Assembly: GCA_023091735.1 (NCBI GenBank) | Contig: JALKBU010000310.1 | Coordinates: 1-49,563, forward strand | Reading direction: 5' to 3' | DNA from: Trichomonas tenax | Taxonomy: Eukaryota > Parabasalia > Trichomonadida > Trichomonadidae | DNA length: 49,563 bases | Notes under the pieces: generated by a model | The model's database searches: none | What the model saw: the letters and a program-made list of their open reading frames with translations, nothing else | Told to the model about the DNA's origin: nothing | In this document: positions 20,869 through 29,429 of the stretch, piece after piece | Layout: every line of letters begins with the position of its first letter | How positions within the stretch are numbered: position 1 is the stretch's first letter | Position numbers and translations under genes: made by a program

Positions 20869-21360
20869 ATTATTATTCTAATTTGCAAAAATTCATTCTA
20901 TTTTGAAGTATTAATTTCCAAATCTCTCAAAAAAGATGAAATGTATCAATGCATTTCGTCTAATGTAGTTATTATTTAAAAGATTTTGAAGTTATGTGCA
21001 AAGATCTAACATGTTTGTTTTTACGGTGAAGTTTTTGCTTCTTTAACGCTATATCCACTATAGATGCTAAGTCATACATAGATATTTATTATAGAGTACA
21101 GTATAGATAATTGATTTATCATCAAAAAACATTGATATGTGTAATGATTCAACATGAATTTGAAAATTTATAAGGAAAATATTTGAGTCTTTAATTATAT
21201 ATAAGAATAACCCTGTAGAGAAAGCCAATAATGTAGAAGATATTTTCTAAGAAATAGAGCTTTGTTACCCAACAGATACATTGATATTGAACAATTACAT
21301 TTTTAAGGGTTTCGCTTTTTATTACAGGGGAAGGAAAAAATAAACTTCCAAAAAAATAAA
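20869..21360. other. Intergenic, AT-rich
   Basis: 3' flank of eS6 and promoter side of the next gene. I see no coding frame, no repeat above chance and no clear Inr; one AACATGT word occurs near 21009. Confidence 0.4.
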
Positions 21361-22080
21361 ATGAAGACTTCGAGGAAAACACAGGAACAGCCGCCATGTG
21401 AAGACATGGAAGCGGAGTATTATTCGAGGATATTATCGATCTTCACCAGTTTTTATGATCAACCCACAGGAGAAGACTTATCTGATTTTCCACCACCGAA
21501 ATTAAACACACTTCAAAAACAAGATAAGAGCCCAGCATTTGAATCACCTTTAGTTGACCACAGACTTAAGAAATTGCAGGAATCTAGAAATTCTGATATT
21601 CACTTAATGTCTAACATGATATCGTTAAAATCAGACGACCTTTCAAAGCAGTTCAAAGAGTCAAATACAAATCTCGACGAAACGTTCGCGCCAGAAAGAG
21701 CAAACAGAGAATCTAAACCAAAATATCTTCTCCTTCAGGAAATGGATAGAATAGAATCCGACGCAAAATCAAGAATGAATAGACAGCCACTCGACATTAA
21801 GACAACAGAGAAGTTATTTACTCAAAGATTAAAAGCTGCCAAACAAAAAGGTGTCGAGAAGGCTAAAGCACGCGCAGAAAGACAACAAGCCCAGGGAAAG
21901 GTTACAGTGCAGATTTATGAATCTAAAGTTAAACCAAGAGATCTTACTGTTACAGATAAAATGCAATTAGCTGCTGCAAAGGCAAAGTTAAATAATCGTA
22001 TGAACTATATGAGTCCGAACGAGTATAAGAAATTTGTTCATAAGAAACAAACTCCTGTACAAGTTGAAGATGATGAATAA
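21361..22080 (+). CDS. Hypothetical basic, helical protein (239 aa)
   Basis: I do not recognise this protein. The first 60 residues are acidic and Pro-containing (EDLSDFPPPKLN). Residues about 125-190 are strongly charged and probably one long helix (RLKAAKQKGVEKAKARAERQ), followed by MQLAAAKAKLNNRMNYMSPNEYKKFV and an acidic tail. No membrane segment, zinc motif or enzyme signature is visible. The codon pattern is uniform and the frame is intact, so it is very likely a real gene. The stop reads TAAA. It might be cytoskeletal or nucleic-acid-binding given its charge, but that is a guess. Confidence 0.7.
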   Translation: MKTSRKTQEQPPCEDMEAEYYSRILSIFTSFYDQPTGEDLSDFPPPKLNTLQKQDKSPAFESPLVDHRLKKLQESRNSDIHLMSNMISLKSDDLSKQFKESNTNLDETFAPERANRESKPKYLLLQEMDRIESDAKSRMNRQPLDIKTTEKLFTQRLKAAKQKGVEKAKARAERQQAQGKVTVQIYESKVKPRDLTVTDKMQLAAAKAKLNNRMNYMSPNEYKKFVHKKQTPVQVEDDE

Positions 22081-22717
22081 AATTAATTGTTAAACAGTTT
22101 TTTTTATATTTAACGATTTCAGCATTGACACATCTTTTGTTTTATATCAAAAAATAGATTAATTGAAATTCAATATTTTTTCAAATTGAACTTTCTTAAA
22201 TGCAGGTATAGAATAACATCACAGATATGAGAATATTAGTACTTTATATATTGACCGATTTGAATTGATATTTTTTGAAATTGAAAAAATAAAGTTTTGG
22301 ACTTTTAAATTTTAAAATTTGATTAAGCATAGGATTGGAAGCTTGATCCTTTCATTATCAATGGTTTGAAGTTTACATGTCATTTTAATGATTTACATGA
22401 CATGTTATAAGAAATCATAAAATTTACATGACTAGATTTTCGTGATAATTCGCTGTTATAAAACATTTGACATTTTAACACGTAACTGGATATAGCAAGG
22501 CTGCTTTTAGTATATCATTATGTGTCACATAAATTATTAAATTTTATATGACACATATTTACTAAAAGCACAGTAAAAAATTTTTTAAAAGCCAAATAAC
22601 CTTGAAATGTAAAGTGTCAGAATGACAAATGTCGAAACCTTTTTGTTCATGATATAGGAACTCAAAATATTTAATTTAAAAAGGAAACACATTAAATGAT
22701 TGATCATTTTTTTTTCA
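22081..22717. promoter_or_regulatory. Promoter region of PTB-like gene with repeated motif and a palindrome
   Basis: Minus-oriented copies of the TTTTGACATGTAAA-type motif occur at 22372-22385, and degraded copies near 22392-22405, 22422-22432 and 22471-22484. An imperfect 67-bp palindrome lies at 22503-22569. The Inr TCATT at 22704-22708 (+1 at 22706) gives a 12-nt leader to the ATG at 22718. Confidence 0.5.
22503..22569. repeat. Imperfect 67-bp palindrome
   Basis: GCTTTTAGTA (22503-22512) pairs with TACTAAAAGC (22560-22569). Inside, TATGTGTCACATAA is opposed by a run ending TATGACACATA. The arms match with a few gaps around a short AT-rich centre. It may be a very small fold-back (MITE-like) element or a cruciform. 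Both arms carry a GTGTCA/TGACAC core like the promoter motif nearby. Confidence 0.55.
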
Positions 22718-23965
22718 ATGAGAGGTAAAATCATCAAACCATGGGATTGTCCACCATCCAATCCTTCAATCCAAAAGGTTGTTAAGATAACGGACATGGA
22801 TAGGCCAATCCCGTGGGTAGAGTTGGCGCCGATTATTCAAAAACAATATCCTGTTAAATTCGGACACACATTTGGCAAAAATGCGCTTATTGAGTTCGAT
22901 TCTCATAACACAGCAGTCAAATTCATATCAGATTTTAAATCTTATCAACTTGGTTCTTATGCAACAATTGCATTTTCCCCTATTCCTTCATTAGAGCTCC
23001 CAGATTATAATCCAGCACACCAAAATGCATCGAGAGTTATTTGTTTGCAGATTTTAAGACTTCAAGTTTCACTCGGAATTTATGATATTTATGATGAGTG
23101 CTCGAACTTCGGAACAGTCGAAAAAATTATATGTTTCGAGAAAAATGGTAAGTTTGCGCTTGTCCAAATGCATGATGTAAAAGAGGCTGCTTTGGCATTA
23201 GCAAATTTATCTAATTCGAACCGATATTTCCCGAATTTTCAGATAAAAATACAATATTCACACAATCAAGATATCATTATTCAGTTCAATAACGCGAAAA
23301 GCTTTGATTTCACACATCCTGGCGCAATCGCTCAATTTGATCAATTACGTCACACAAGCAGCTCCGAATCAGCATTCTTCACGCCAGACCGTTCAGATCA
23401 GATCAAGGATGTCTTCGATTTCTGGAGACCAGTGCCCGTCGATCAAATATCTACACAATCTATTAAAATAACAGGTGTTGAAATAGACAAAAGTTCATGC
23501 GATGGTCTATTCAACCTCGTTTCACAGTATGGCCCTGTAAAACTCATCAAAATTGTTTGCATGCCTAAACAGAAATATGCCGTTGTTACGATGATGTCAT
23601 CTTTCTCTGCGAGACTTGTTACAGCACATCTGCAGAATTGCCCATATAACAACAATACTAACAAATTAGTTTTTTATCATCCACATTTTACTGAGTCAGT
23701 AACAGAAAATGATCATGTTACAGCTTCGAAGGACTTCTCAGATGAAGCAGAGGATTTAGATCTTTCAGATTATAAGAATATGTGGCCACCATCAGATATT
23801 GTTTGGTGCAGCAAAGACATTTCTCACATTCCAATACCAAAGAAAGCCATTCCTATCAAAGAAAAGAACGTTTTCAAGTTCCCTACTGTTCAAGAAGCAG
23901 TTTTATATATCATGAAAAGACCTGATGTTCCTTCCGATGTTGTTTTGAAGTTTTCCCGTTTCTAA
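22718..23965 (+). CDS. PTB/hnRNP L-like RNA-binding protein, four RRMs (415 aa)
   Basis: Four RRM-type folds can be placed: about 20-90 (with GKNALIEF as RNP1), about 105-185, about 245-325 (KYAVVTM) and a degenerate one at about 335-415. The second is the telling one: DECSNFGTVEKIICFEKNGKFALVQM and then IQFNNAKSFDFTHPGA, which matches PTB RRM2 and its extension (VKYNNDKSRDYTRPDLP). PTB-family proteins bind pyrimidine-rich RNA and control splicing, 3' ends, stability and translation. With few introns in trichomonads, roles in mRNA stability or 3' processing are more likely. I start at the ATG at 22718, 12 nt after an Inr; the frame upstream has only TTG. The stop reads TAAA. Confidence 0.85.
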   Translation: MRGKIIKPWDCPPSNPSIQKVVKITDMDRPIPWVELAPIIQKQYPVKFGHTFGKNALIEFDSHNTAVKFISDFKSYQLGSYATIAFSPIPSLELPDYNPAHQNASRVICLQILRLQVSLGIYDIYDECSNFGTVEKIICFEKNGKFALVQMHDVKEAALALANLSNSNRYFPNFQIKIQYSHNQDIIIQFNNAKSFDFTHPGAIAQFDQLRHTSSSESAFFTPDRSDQIKDVFDFWRPVPVDQISTQSIKITGVEIDKSSCDGLFNLVSQYGPVKLIKIVCMPKQKYAVVTMMSSFSARLVTAHLQNCPYNNNTNKLVFYHPHFTESVTENDHVTASKDFSDEAEDLDLSDYKNMWPPSDIVWCSKDISHIPIPKKAIPIKEKNVFKFPTVQEAVLYIMKRPDVPSDVVLKFSRF

Positions 23966-24286
23966 ATTCGTGTAACTAAATACATTCTTTCTATCTTCTT
24001 ATTCATCAAATTTTTTTAATATCATTTTAAGTCATCTTACAATTCCTTAACAGCACGATAAGGGTATTTTAGCAGCTTCATTACCAAAGTGATAAAAACA
24101 GTTAGTCAAGATTTTTATCAGGCTTTTATATTATTGACATGTAAATAATTTTTTTGACTCATAAAGAATGAAATTATAAGCTTATTTTATCAAGGGGATA
24201 ATAAATAACATATTATTTATGAATAATATTTTTTTGACATTTTACATTTTTAATAGTCAGAAATACTTTTAACGCAGCAAAAAAGA

Positions 24287-24780
24287 TTGAATCATTCAAA
24301 ATCTGATAATTATCGACAACACAAAGATCGATTGAGCTCCAAAGAAGAAAATAATATAAGCAAATAACCTCAAGAGATATCTATACCAAAACAAAGAATT
24401 TGGGAAAAGAATGTTGCTGTTGAACTTGTCGCAATGATGAATGCACTGAACAAGAAATCATTTTCACTCATAGATGTACTTGATAAGCCAGTTGCTGATG
24501 TATTATTGCCATCATATTTATTCAGAAACTATTTGAGTGATATGAAGCCAAATCAAACCACAACCATCAAGGAATTAGAGTCATTTACAAAATCAAATAT
24601 CGAAAAAGTTGTTCAATTTCTTAAAGATTTGAAAGATTCGAATTTAACAGATGATGAAATCGAAACATTGAAAAAAAATCGTTGAGGATGATCTGGAATA
24701 CCTCAAACAGCCTGAACAACAAGATCAAATTAAAGCATTGCTCAAAGCATCAGCTACAAATTCATTTGTGCCCGTGCAGT
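24287..24780 (+). pseudogene. Frameshifted and truncated unknown gene
   Basis: One reading can be followed from about 24287: LNHSKSDNYRQHKDRLSS, an in-frame TAA at 24365-24367, then PQEISIPKQRIWEKNVAVEL, an ATG at 24434 and an open stretch to 24685. There a run of eight A (24671-24678) shifts the frame. Dropping one A continues the protein as IVEDDLEYLKQPEQQDQIKA and so on to a TAA at 24779. The two halves have the same coding style, so this looks like one gene broken by an inserted A and by an upstream stop. I do not recognise the family. If the gene is alive, its start could be 24434 with a shortened C-terminus of 83 aa. Confidence 0.6.
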
Positions 24781-24952
24781 AAGCTGTTGTTTTAACTACA
24801 TCTATCCAAGATCAATTAATATCATATCAAATTAATGTCATATCAACGCCAAATTGGATATGCCAAATCATCATTCTGTTCCCAATTATGCGTTATTTGT
24901 TTACTAAAGTGCCAAAATTTTGAGTCCATATTATAAAAATATAAAATAGACT

Positions 24953-25040
24953 TTTTGACATGTAAATATAAAGACGTTTAGTAATTTTCAATGGTTTTGA
25001 GATAACCTTCTGTCATAACGAATCAATTTTGTCGTGTAAA
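24953..25040 (+). promoter_or_regulatory. Two copies of TTTTGWCRYGTAAA and Inr before CFAP58
   Basis: TTTTGACATGTAAA (24953-24966) and TTTTGTCGTGTAAA (25027-25040) flank a TCATA initiator match at 25013-25017 (+1 at 25015). The second copy lies only 11 nt before the ATG at 25052, so it may lie within the 5' leader. A further copy lies at 24132-24145. Confidence 0.45.
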
Positions 25041-25051
25041 GTTTCGTTTAA

Positions 25052-27850
25052 ATGATTGACGAGAAAAATGATGTTGATGAGCTCGATAATGAAGTCGAAG
25101 CTTTTGACAAAATGGAAAAAGATTTTCAGTTGATCGTTTCCAATCTTGTTAATGATCAAACTCTCGAAAAATTTAGAGGCGAGTACGAGAAATTGCATGT
25201 TGAATTAGTTAAATCGCATGATCAAAACAAACAACTCATTGATAAATGCAGACAACTCAATGCTGATATTCTTTCTAATGCAAATGTTATATCAAGCACT
25301 TTATCATTAAATCAGAGTGATGCGAGAACAATCGCTGGACTCAGAACAGAGTTCGAAAAAGCATGGAAAATGGTCGAAATTTCGCAAGAGAGGGAATCAA
25401 AGAGTAAAGAAGTCATAGAAACACTTAAACAGGAAATTTCTAACCTTTCGAGACTCGTTGAGCAAGGAGGAGCCCTTGCATTCTCACAAGAATCATCACT
25501 ACAAGAAATTTCTGATCAAATAGCCAGTCTAAAGAAAGAAATTACGATACAAACAACACAAATGCAACAAATAAGAGCTTCAATCGATGCTAAGGTTAAA
25601 GAGAAGGATGGGTTAGTCTCTAAAGCAGAAAAAGTCAAAGAGGATGAACAGAAAATCAACGAAGAAGCAATTAACTTTCGTCAACAGAATAAAGCTTTAT
25701 CAGATGAATCTGAGAAGCTCATCGCACAGATAAAGGATATAAAGGACGTTATAGTACAAAACCAAAACACAATCGCAAGTAATTCTCAATTTATTCACGA
25801 CAGAGGAATTTCAAATTCGTATTTAGTTCAAGATAAAGTGAGAGAAGATAGCAATATGCGCGTCATTGAAGAGGATAAGAACATCAGTCTATCCCGTGTG
25901 ACAAACAAAACACAAGATCACGAGGATACGATAAAAACAGGCAAAAAGATTCAAGCATCAATTCAAGGCGTTCGTGATAAGATTAACGTAAAGCAACAGA
26001 CAATAGAAAATCAACAGAAAGAAATGGACGATATACAGTATGAAAATCAGGAATTAAACAAAATATTAAATGAATGCAAACAAGCGAAAAATGATATTGA
26101 TAATGAACGCTCTGAAACAAGGCAAAAGTTTGCTGAATATCAGCATGATTTATACATATTAATGAGTAAGACAAGCAAAGTTGCAATGAATGCAAAGACT
26201 ACAAAGCTTCAATCCGATAAAGTTATTGCAGACACACATCAATTGCATGCACAGAGCAGCAAAGAAAAACAGAACTTAAAAGTCGTCCAAGATCAACAAT
26301 CAATCATCACTGGAGAGGTTCTTGCCATGAAATCCAAAGCACAGGATGATCAGAAGAAGATCGCACAGATAGAAACAGAAACAAATAACTACAGAAAAAA
26401 ATCTATAACAATGAACGGAAATACATATCAAACTACAGAAGAAATCAAAATCCTTGAAAAAACATACGCAGACAGATCCAAGATACTTCATACACTTAAT
26501 GATCAAACAAAGAGACAAGTTTCTCTCATGGAGATTGTTCAGAATGAGAGAGATTTGGCTTGCAAGCAGCATGTTAAAGCAGTTTTAGAAAATGAAGAGA
26601 TTTCAGCTAATGTCGATGTTTTAGTTCATGAAATTGCCCAATTAAAAAATGACATCAAAGAGGCAGATGAAAAATGCGTTGCAACTCACTACAAGAGAAA
26701 AGTTGTTGAAGATTCTTTGTCATCGATGGTTGCTGATGTTGAGAGGCTTCGCGAAGACTTGAAAGCATGTGATGACGAAACAACGCAGCTAAGAAACAAA
26801 ATCCAAAGAGCTGCTTATTTGTTGTCACAAGCTGAACTGGATTCAAGAACACAGTCTCACACAGCTGATGATTTGCAGTATTATATCAGATCAGTTAACA
26901 GAAGCACAATAGAGAAAGTTAATGAAGCGAATATTCTCAAAGAGAAAGCATCATTATTGACAACAATGATCAATAACGGAGCAATGAGCTTCAAGAAGAA
27001 AATTGCGGAAATCAATCAACTCGATGATGATTTAAAGCGTGAACTTGCACTCAGACAGCGACTTCTCGACTCCATTCGTCACAGAAGAGCTTTGCAATTA
27101 GAAATTATCAGAGTTGAAAAAGCACTTACACTCGAACAAGGAAAGAGCAAAGCTTTGGCTGAAGAAATAGAGCGTCCAATGAATGTTCATCGCTGGCGTA
27201 TATTAGATGGAACCAATCCTGAATTGGCTCAATTGATTAGAATGAATCATGATATTAGAGACAAACTGATGATGAAGATTAACCAGCTTTCACGTTTGAA
27301 AGATTTGAAAACGCGCATCAAGAAAAAGGCTGATGTTCAAGAAATGCACCTAAAGAATGCAGCGGAAACAGACAGATATTATGATGAGTTCCAGTTCTTA
27401 ACTGAAATCCTCCAACAGAAGAACGAACAGCTGCGACAAATGGAATCGCAGATGATGTCACGGAGAGGTGTTGTTGGTGATCAGAAGGAACAGTTGCAGA
27501 CGGTCAGAACAATGGTTAGAGAAGAGAAAGCATCGTTCTATAATGAAAAAAAGAGAGTTGTAAAAATGCGTGCAAAGACAGCTGCTGGACAAAGACCAAC
27601 ACCTCTACCACAAGTTCGACCTGTTAGCGCCAGGAAAGTTACTCAATTCGTTGGTGGCGGCTTTGCTGTAACTAATGCCAATATCGAAAACAGACCTAAA
27701 GAAAGACCAATGACTGTTAACAACGCATATTCACCAAGGAAGAAGACAGAAAGAAAAGATATCGAAGCAACAAGATTGCCCAGTGGATGGAATTCAAGAA
27801 GACCGCCTCTTTCACCATATCTTCCTATTTTATCAGACACGAAGTTATAA
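25052..27850 (+). CDS. CFAP58: CFAP58 (CCDC147) flagellar coiled-coil protein (932 aa)
   Basis: The N-terminus matches CFAP58 closely: FDKMEKDFQ near residue 18, TLEKFRGEYEKLH, KCRQLNADIL, FEKAWKMVE and LSRLVEQGG. Most of the rest, to about residue 840, is continuous coiled coil. Near residue 709 is the CFAP58 hallmark ERPMNVHRWRILDG. The tail has the short FVGGGFAV segment (about 866) corresponding to the vertebrate GFTGGGFPL end. Length is close to the human protein (about 870 aa). CFAP58 is an axonemal or mid-piece-linked protein needed for flagellum assembly and motility, consistent with flagellated trichomonads. The frame is intact. The start ATG follows two promoter motifs; the stop reads TAAA. 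Confidence 0.93.
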   Translation: MIDEKNDVDELDNEVEAFDKMEKDFQLIVSNLVNDQTLEKFRGEYEKLHVELVKSHDQNKQLIDKCRQLNADILSNANVISSTLSLNQSDARTIAGLRTEFEKAWKMVEISQERESKSKEVIETLKQEISNLSRLVEQGGALAFSQESSLQEISDQIASLKKEITIQTTQMQQIRASIDAKVKEKDGLVSKAEKVKEDEQKINEEAINFRQQNKALSDESEKLIAQIKDIKDVIVQNQNTIASNSQFIHDRGISNSYLVQDKVREDSNMRVIEEDKNISLSRVTNKTQDHEDTIKTGKKIQASIQGVRDKINVKQQTIENQQKEMDDIQYENQELNKILNECKQAKNDIDNERSETRQKFAEYQHDLYILMSKTSKVAMNAKTTKLQSDKVIADTHQLHAQSSKEKQNLKVVQDQQSIITGEVLAMKSKAQDDQKKIAQIETETNNYRKKSITMNGNTYQTTEEIKILEKTYADRSKILHTLNDQTKRQVSLMEIVQNERDLACKQHVKAVLENEEISANVDVLVHEIAQLKNDIKEADEKCVATHYKRKVVEDSLSSMVADVERLREDLKACDDETTQLRNKIQRAAYLLSQAELDSRTQSHTADDLQYYIRSVNRSTIEKVNEANILKEKASLLTTMINNGAMSFKKKIAEINQLDDDLKRELALRQRLLDSIRHRRALQLEIIRVEKALTLEQGKSKALAEEIERPMNVHRWRILDGTNPELAQLIRMNHDIRDKLMMKINQLSRLKDLKTRIKKKADVQEMHLKNAAETDRYYDEFQFLTEILQQKNEQLRQMESQMMSRRGVVGDQKEQLQTVRTMVREEKASFYNEKKRVVKMRAKTAAGQRPTPLPQVRPVSARKVTQFVGGGFAVTNANIENRPKERPMTVNNAYSPRKKTERKDIEATRLPSGWNSRRPPLSPYLPILSDTKL

Positions 27851-27899
27851 ACATTGTATTGTATTTTTTTATTAGAAAAGTGACAATTTTATATTGTGG

Positions 27900-29016
27900 T
27901 ATTTGATAAAAAAGTGACATTTTATATGAATGTTTACATTTAAGTTTTGGCCGTGAAATCAGCGACTATATAACAAAATATAATGGAAATACCATTGTTG
28001 AGTTTGACAAAAGTTATACAGCAGACATTGTAGTCGAATCTGATGTTTTCACAATTATTGGTACTGATGCGTGTTTTAATTGTCAATGTAGATCGATGAA
28101 TTTAGAAAATACAATTTTTGATACTATCATGGGTAGCGTTTTTAAATATTGTTATAATTTAGAATCAATAGTTTTTCCAAAAACATTGGTGAGATTATTT
28201 GATAATATATTTACCAATACAAAACTTACAAGTGTCTATTTAGGGCCAAAAGCCCAGTATATGAGTGGGTTTACATTTAATCAAAACATGCTGCTAACTG
28301 AGTTTATTATTGATGAATCAAATCCATATTTTATGAACATTAATGAATTCATTTATTCGACAGATAAAAGCGTTTTAGTTAAAATGTCATATAAATTTGA
28401 TCTATTCAATATGCCATATATTAATACTGTTCAGACTATTAATGACGGTTGCATGATTTGCACAAATATTTCAGAATTTGTTGGATGGCCAAACTTAACA
28501 TACATTGGTGCTTTTGCATTTCATGGAAATGAACACTTGAAAGTTGTTGATTTATCGTTAACAAAAATCAAAATGATTCCTAGTAATTGCTTTAGATCTA
28601 ATGTGTTTATTTCATTGATTTTACCAGAAAATGTTGAAGCTATTTATGATGGAGCGATCAATGCGCTCTATGAAATTGAAAAACTAATTATTCCTTATTC
28701 TGAATCAATAATTTCACCAAATGCAATTTTCTCTTGTCCAAAACTTAAAGAAATTGTTTATCAAGGAAAAATAACTCAGAAAAATCCTGGAGTAATAGTA
28801 TTATGCAACAATGTTAATAAAATCACAGTTCTTCCATAGCATCCATCTTCCAAGTTCGGAAATTATAATGTCACAAGGATTGGCTTTAAATCCCCACAGT
28901 CAATAGGATGCGACAAATACAGCATTTACAAAATGCTTTCTAACTTTGCTATTCATGTCTTCATTTTCCTTTGATATTAACAAAAACTAATCCTCAAATA
29001 AAAGTTGATAATATAT
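27900..29016 (+). pseudogene. BspA-like leucine-rich-repeat gene, 5'-truncated, with premature stop
   Basis: The open frame from about 27908 reads FGREISDYITKYNGNTIVEF, the usual N-terminal style of trichomonad BspA-like proteins. LRR_5 repeats follow (VFTIIGTDACFNC, VFKYCYNLESIVFP, AFAFHGNEHLKVVDLS, NCFRSNVFISLILP). The internal ATG-to-stop part is 28096-28839. The stop TAG at 28837-28839 falls where a sister copy (33430s) has TGG (FPW). Past it, in the same frame, the conserved C-terminus continues: HPSSKFGNYNVTRIGF and SIGCDKYSIYKMLSNFAI, ending near 28973. So the gene carries a nonsense mutation, and its 5' end lacks a clear start. BspA-like proteins are usually surface or secreted adhesins. 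It sits 57 nt after CFAP58 and just before the transposon. Confidence 0.75.
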
Positions 29017-29021
29017 TAAAC

Positions 29022-29041
29022 TGATGTGCGAAAAATGATAC
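29022..29041 (+). repeat. Left terminal inverted repeat
   Basis: This 20-bp arm is a perfect inverted match of 32487-32506. Confidence 0.9.
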
Positions 29042-29106
29042 AATCAGAAATTGAGAGAACCTATTGAAAAATTAAGTGAGATGTTTTGAAATTATTTGGT
29101 CATCCA

Positions 29107-29124
29107 GTATCATTTTTCACACAT
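29107..29124 (-). repeat. Internal inverted copy of the transposon end
   Basis: GTATCATTTTTCACACAT matches the right-end repeat with one substitution (C for G) and a short deletion beyond. With 29022-29041 it would form a roughly 105-bp fold-back, like a MITE made of two ends. Confidence 0.6.
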
Positions 29125-29429
29125 TTTAATTTTTAGCCTCATGTGTTGGAAGGAAAAATCGCGAACAAGGTTGGATATCTGCATAAAACAGTGATCTATC
29201 ACCTGGAATGCGAAATTAGCAAAAATACCTAAAATTCACAGGATATCGGATCTGATCTCCTGTAAACTAGGCAAGAATAAACTAAATGTTTTGTTAAACA
29301 ACATAACAAGTAATATGTACAACATTAAACATATCATATTATTACGTTATCGCTTGAATTAAATTAAATTATCTATCATCAGTTAAAAACTTCGTCATCC
29401 TCAAGAAGTGTTGAAGAACTAAGTTGGTT

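Noticed and set aside
28096..28839. An intact 247-aa BspA-like gene
   Set aside because: The same frame carries LRR coding sequence before the ATG and conserved C-terminal sequence after the stop, so the interval is the middle of a broken gene.
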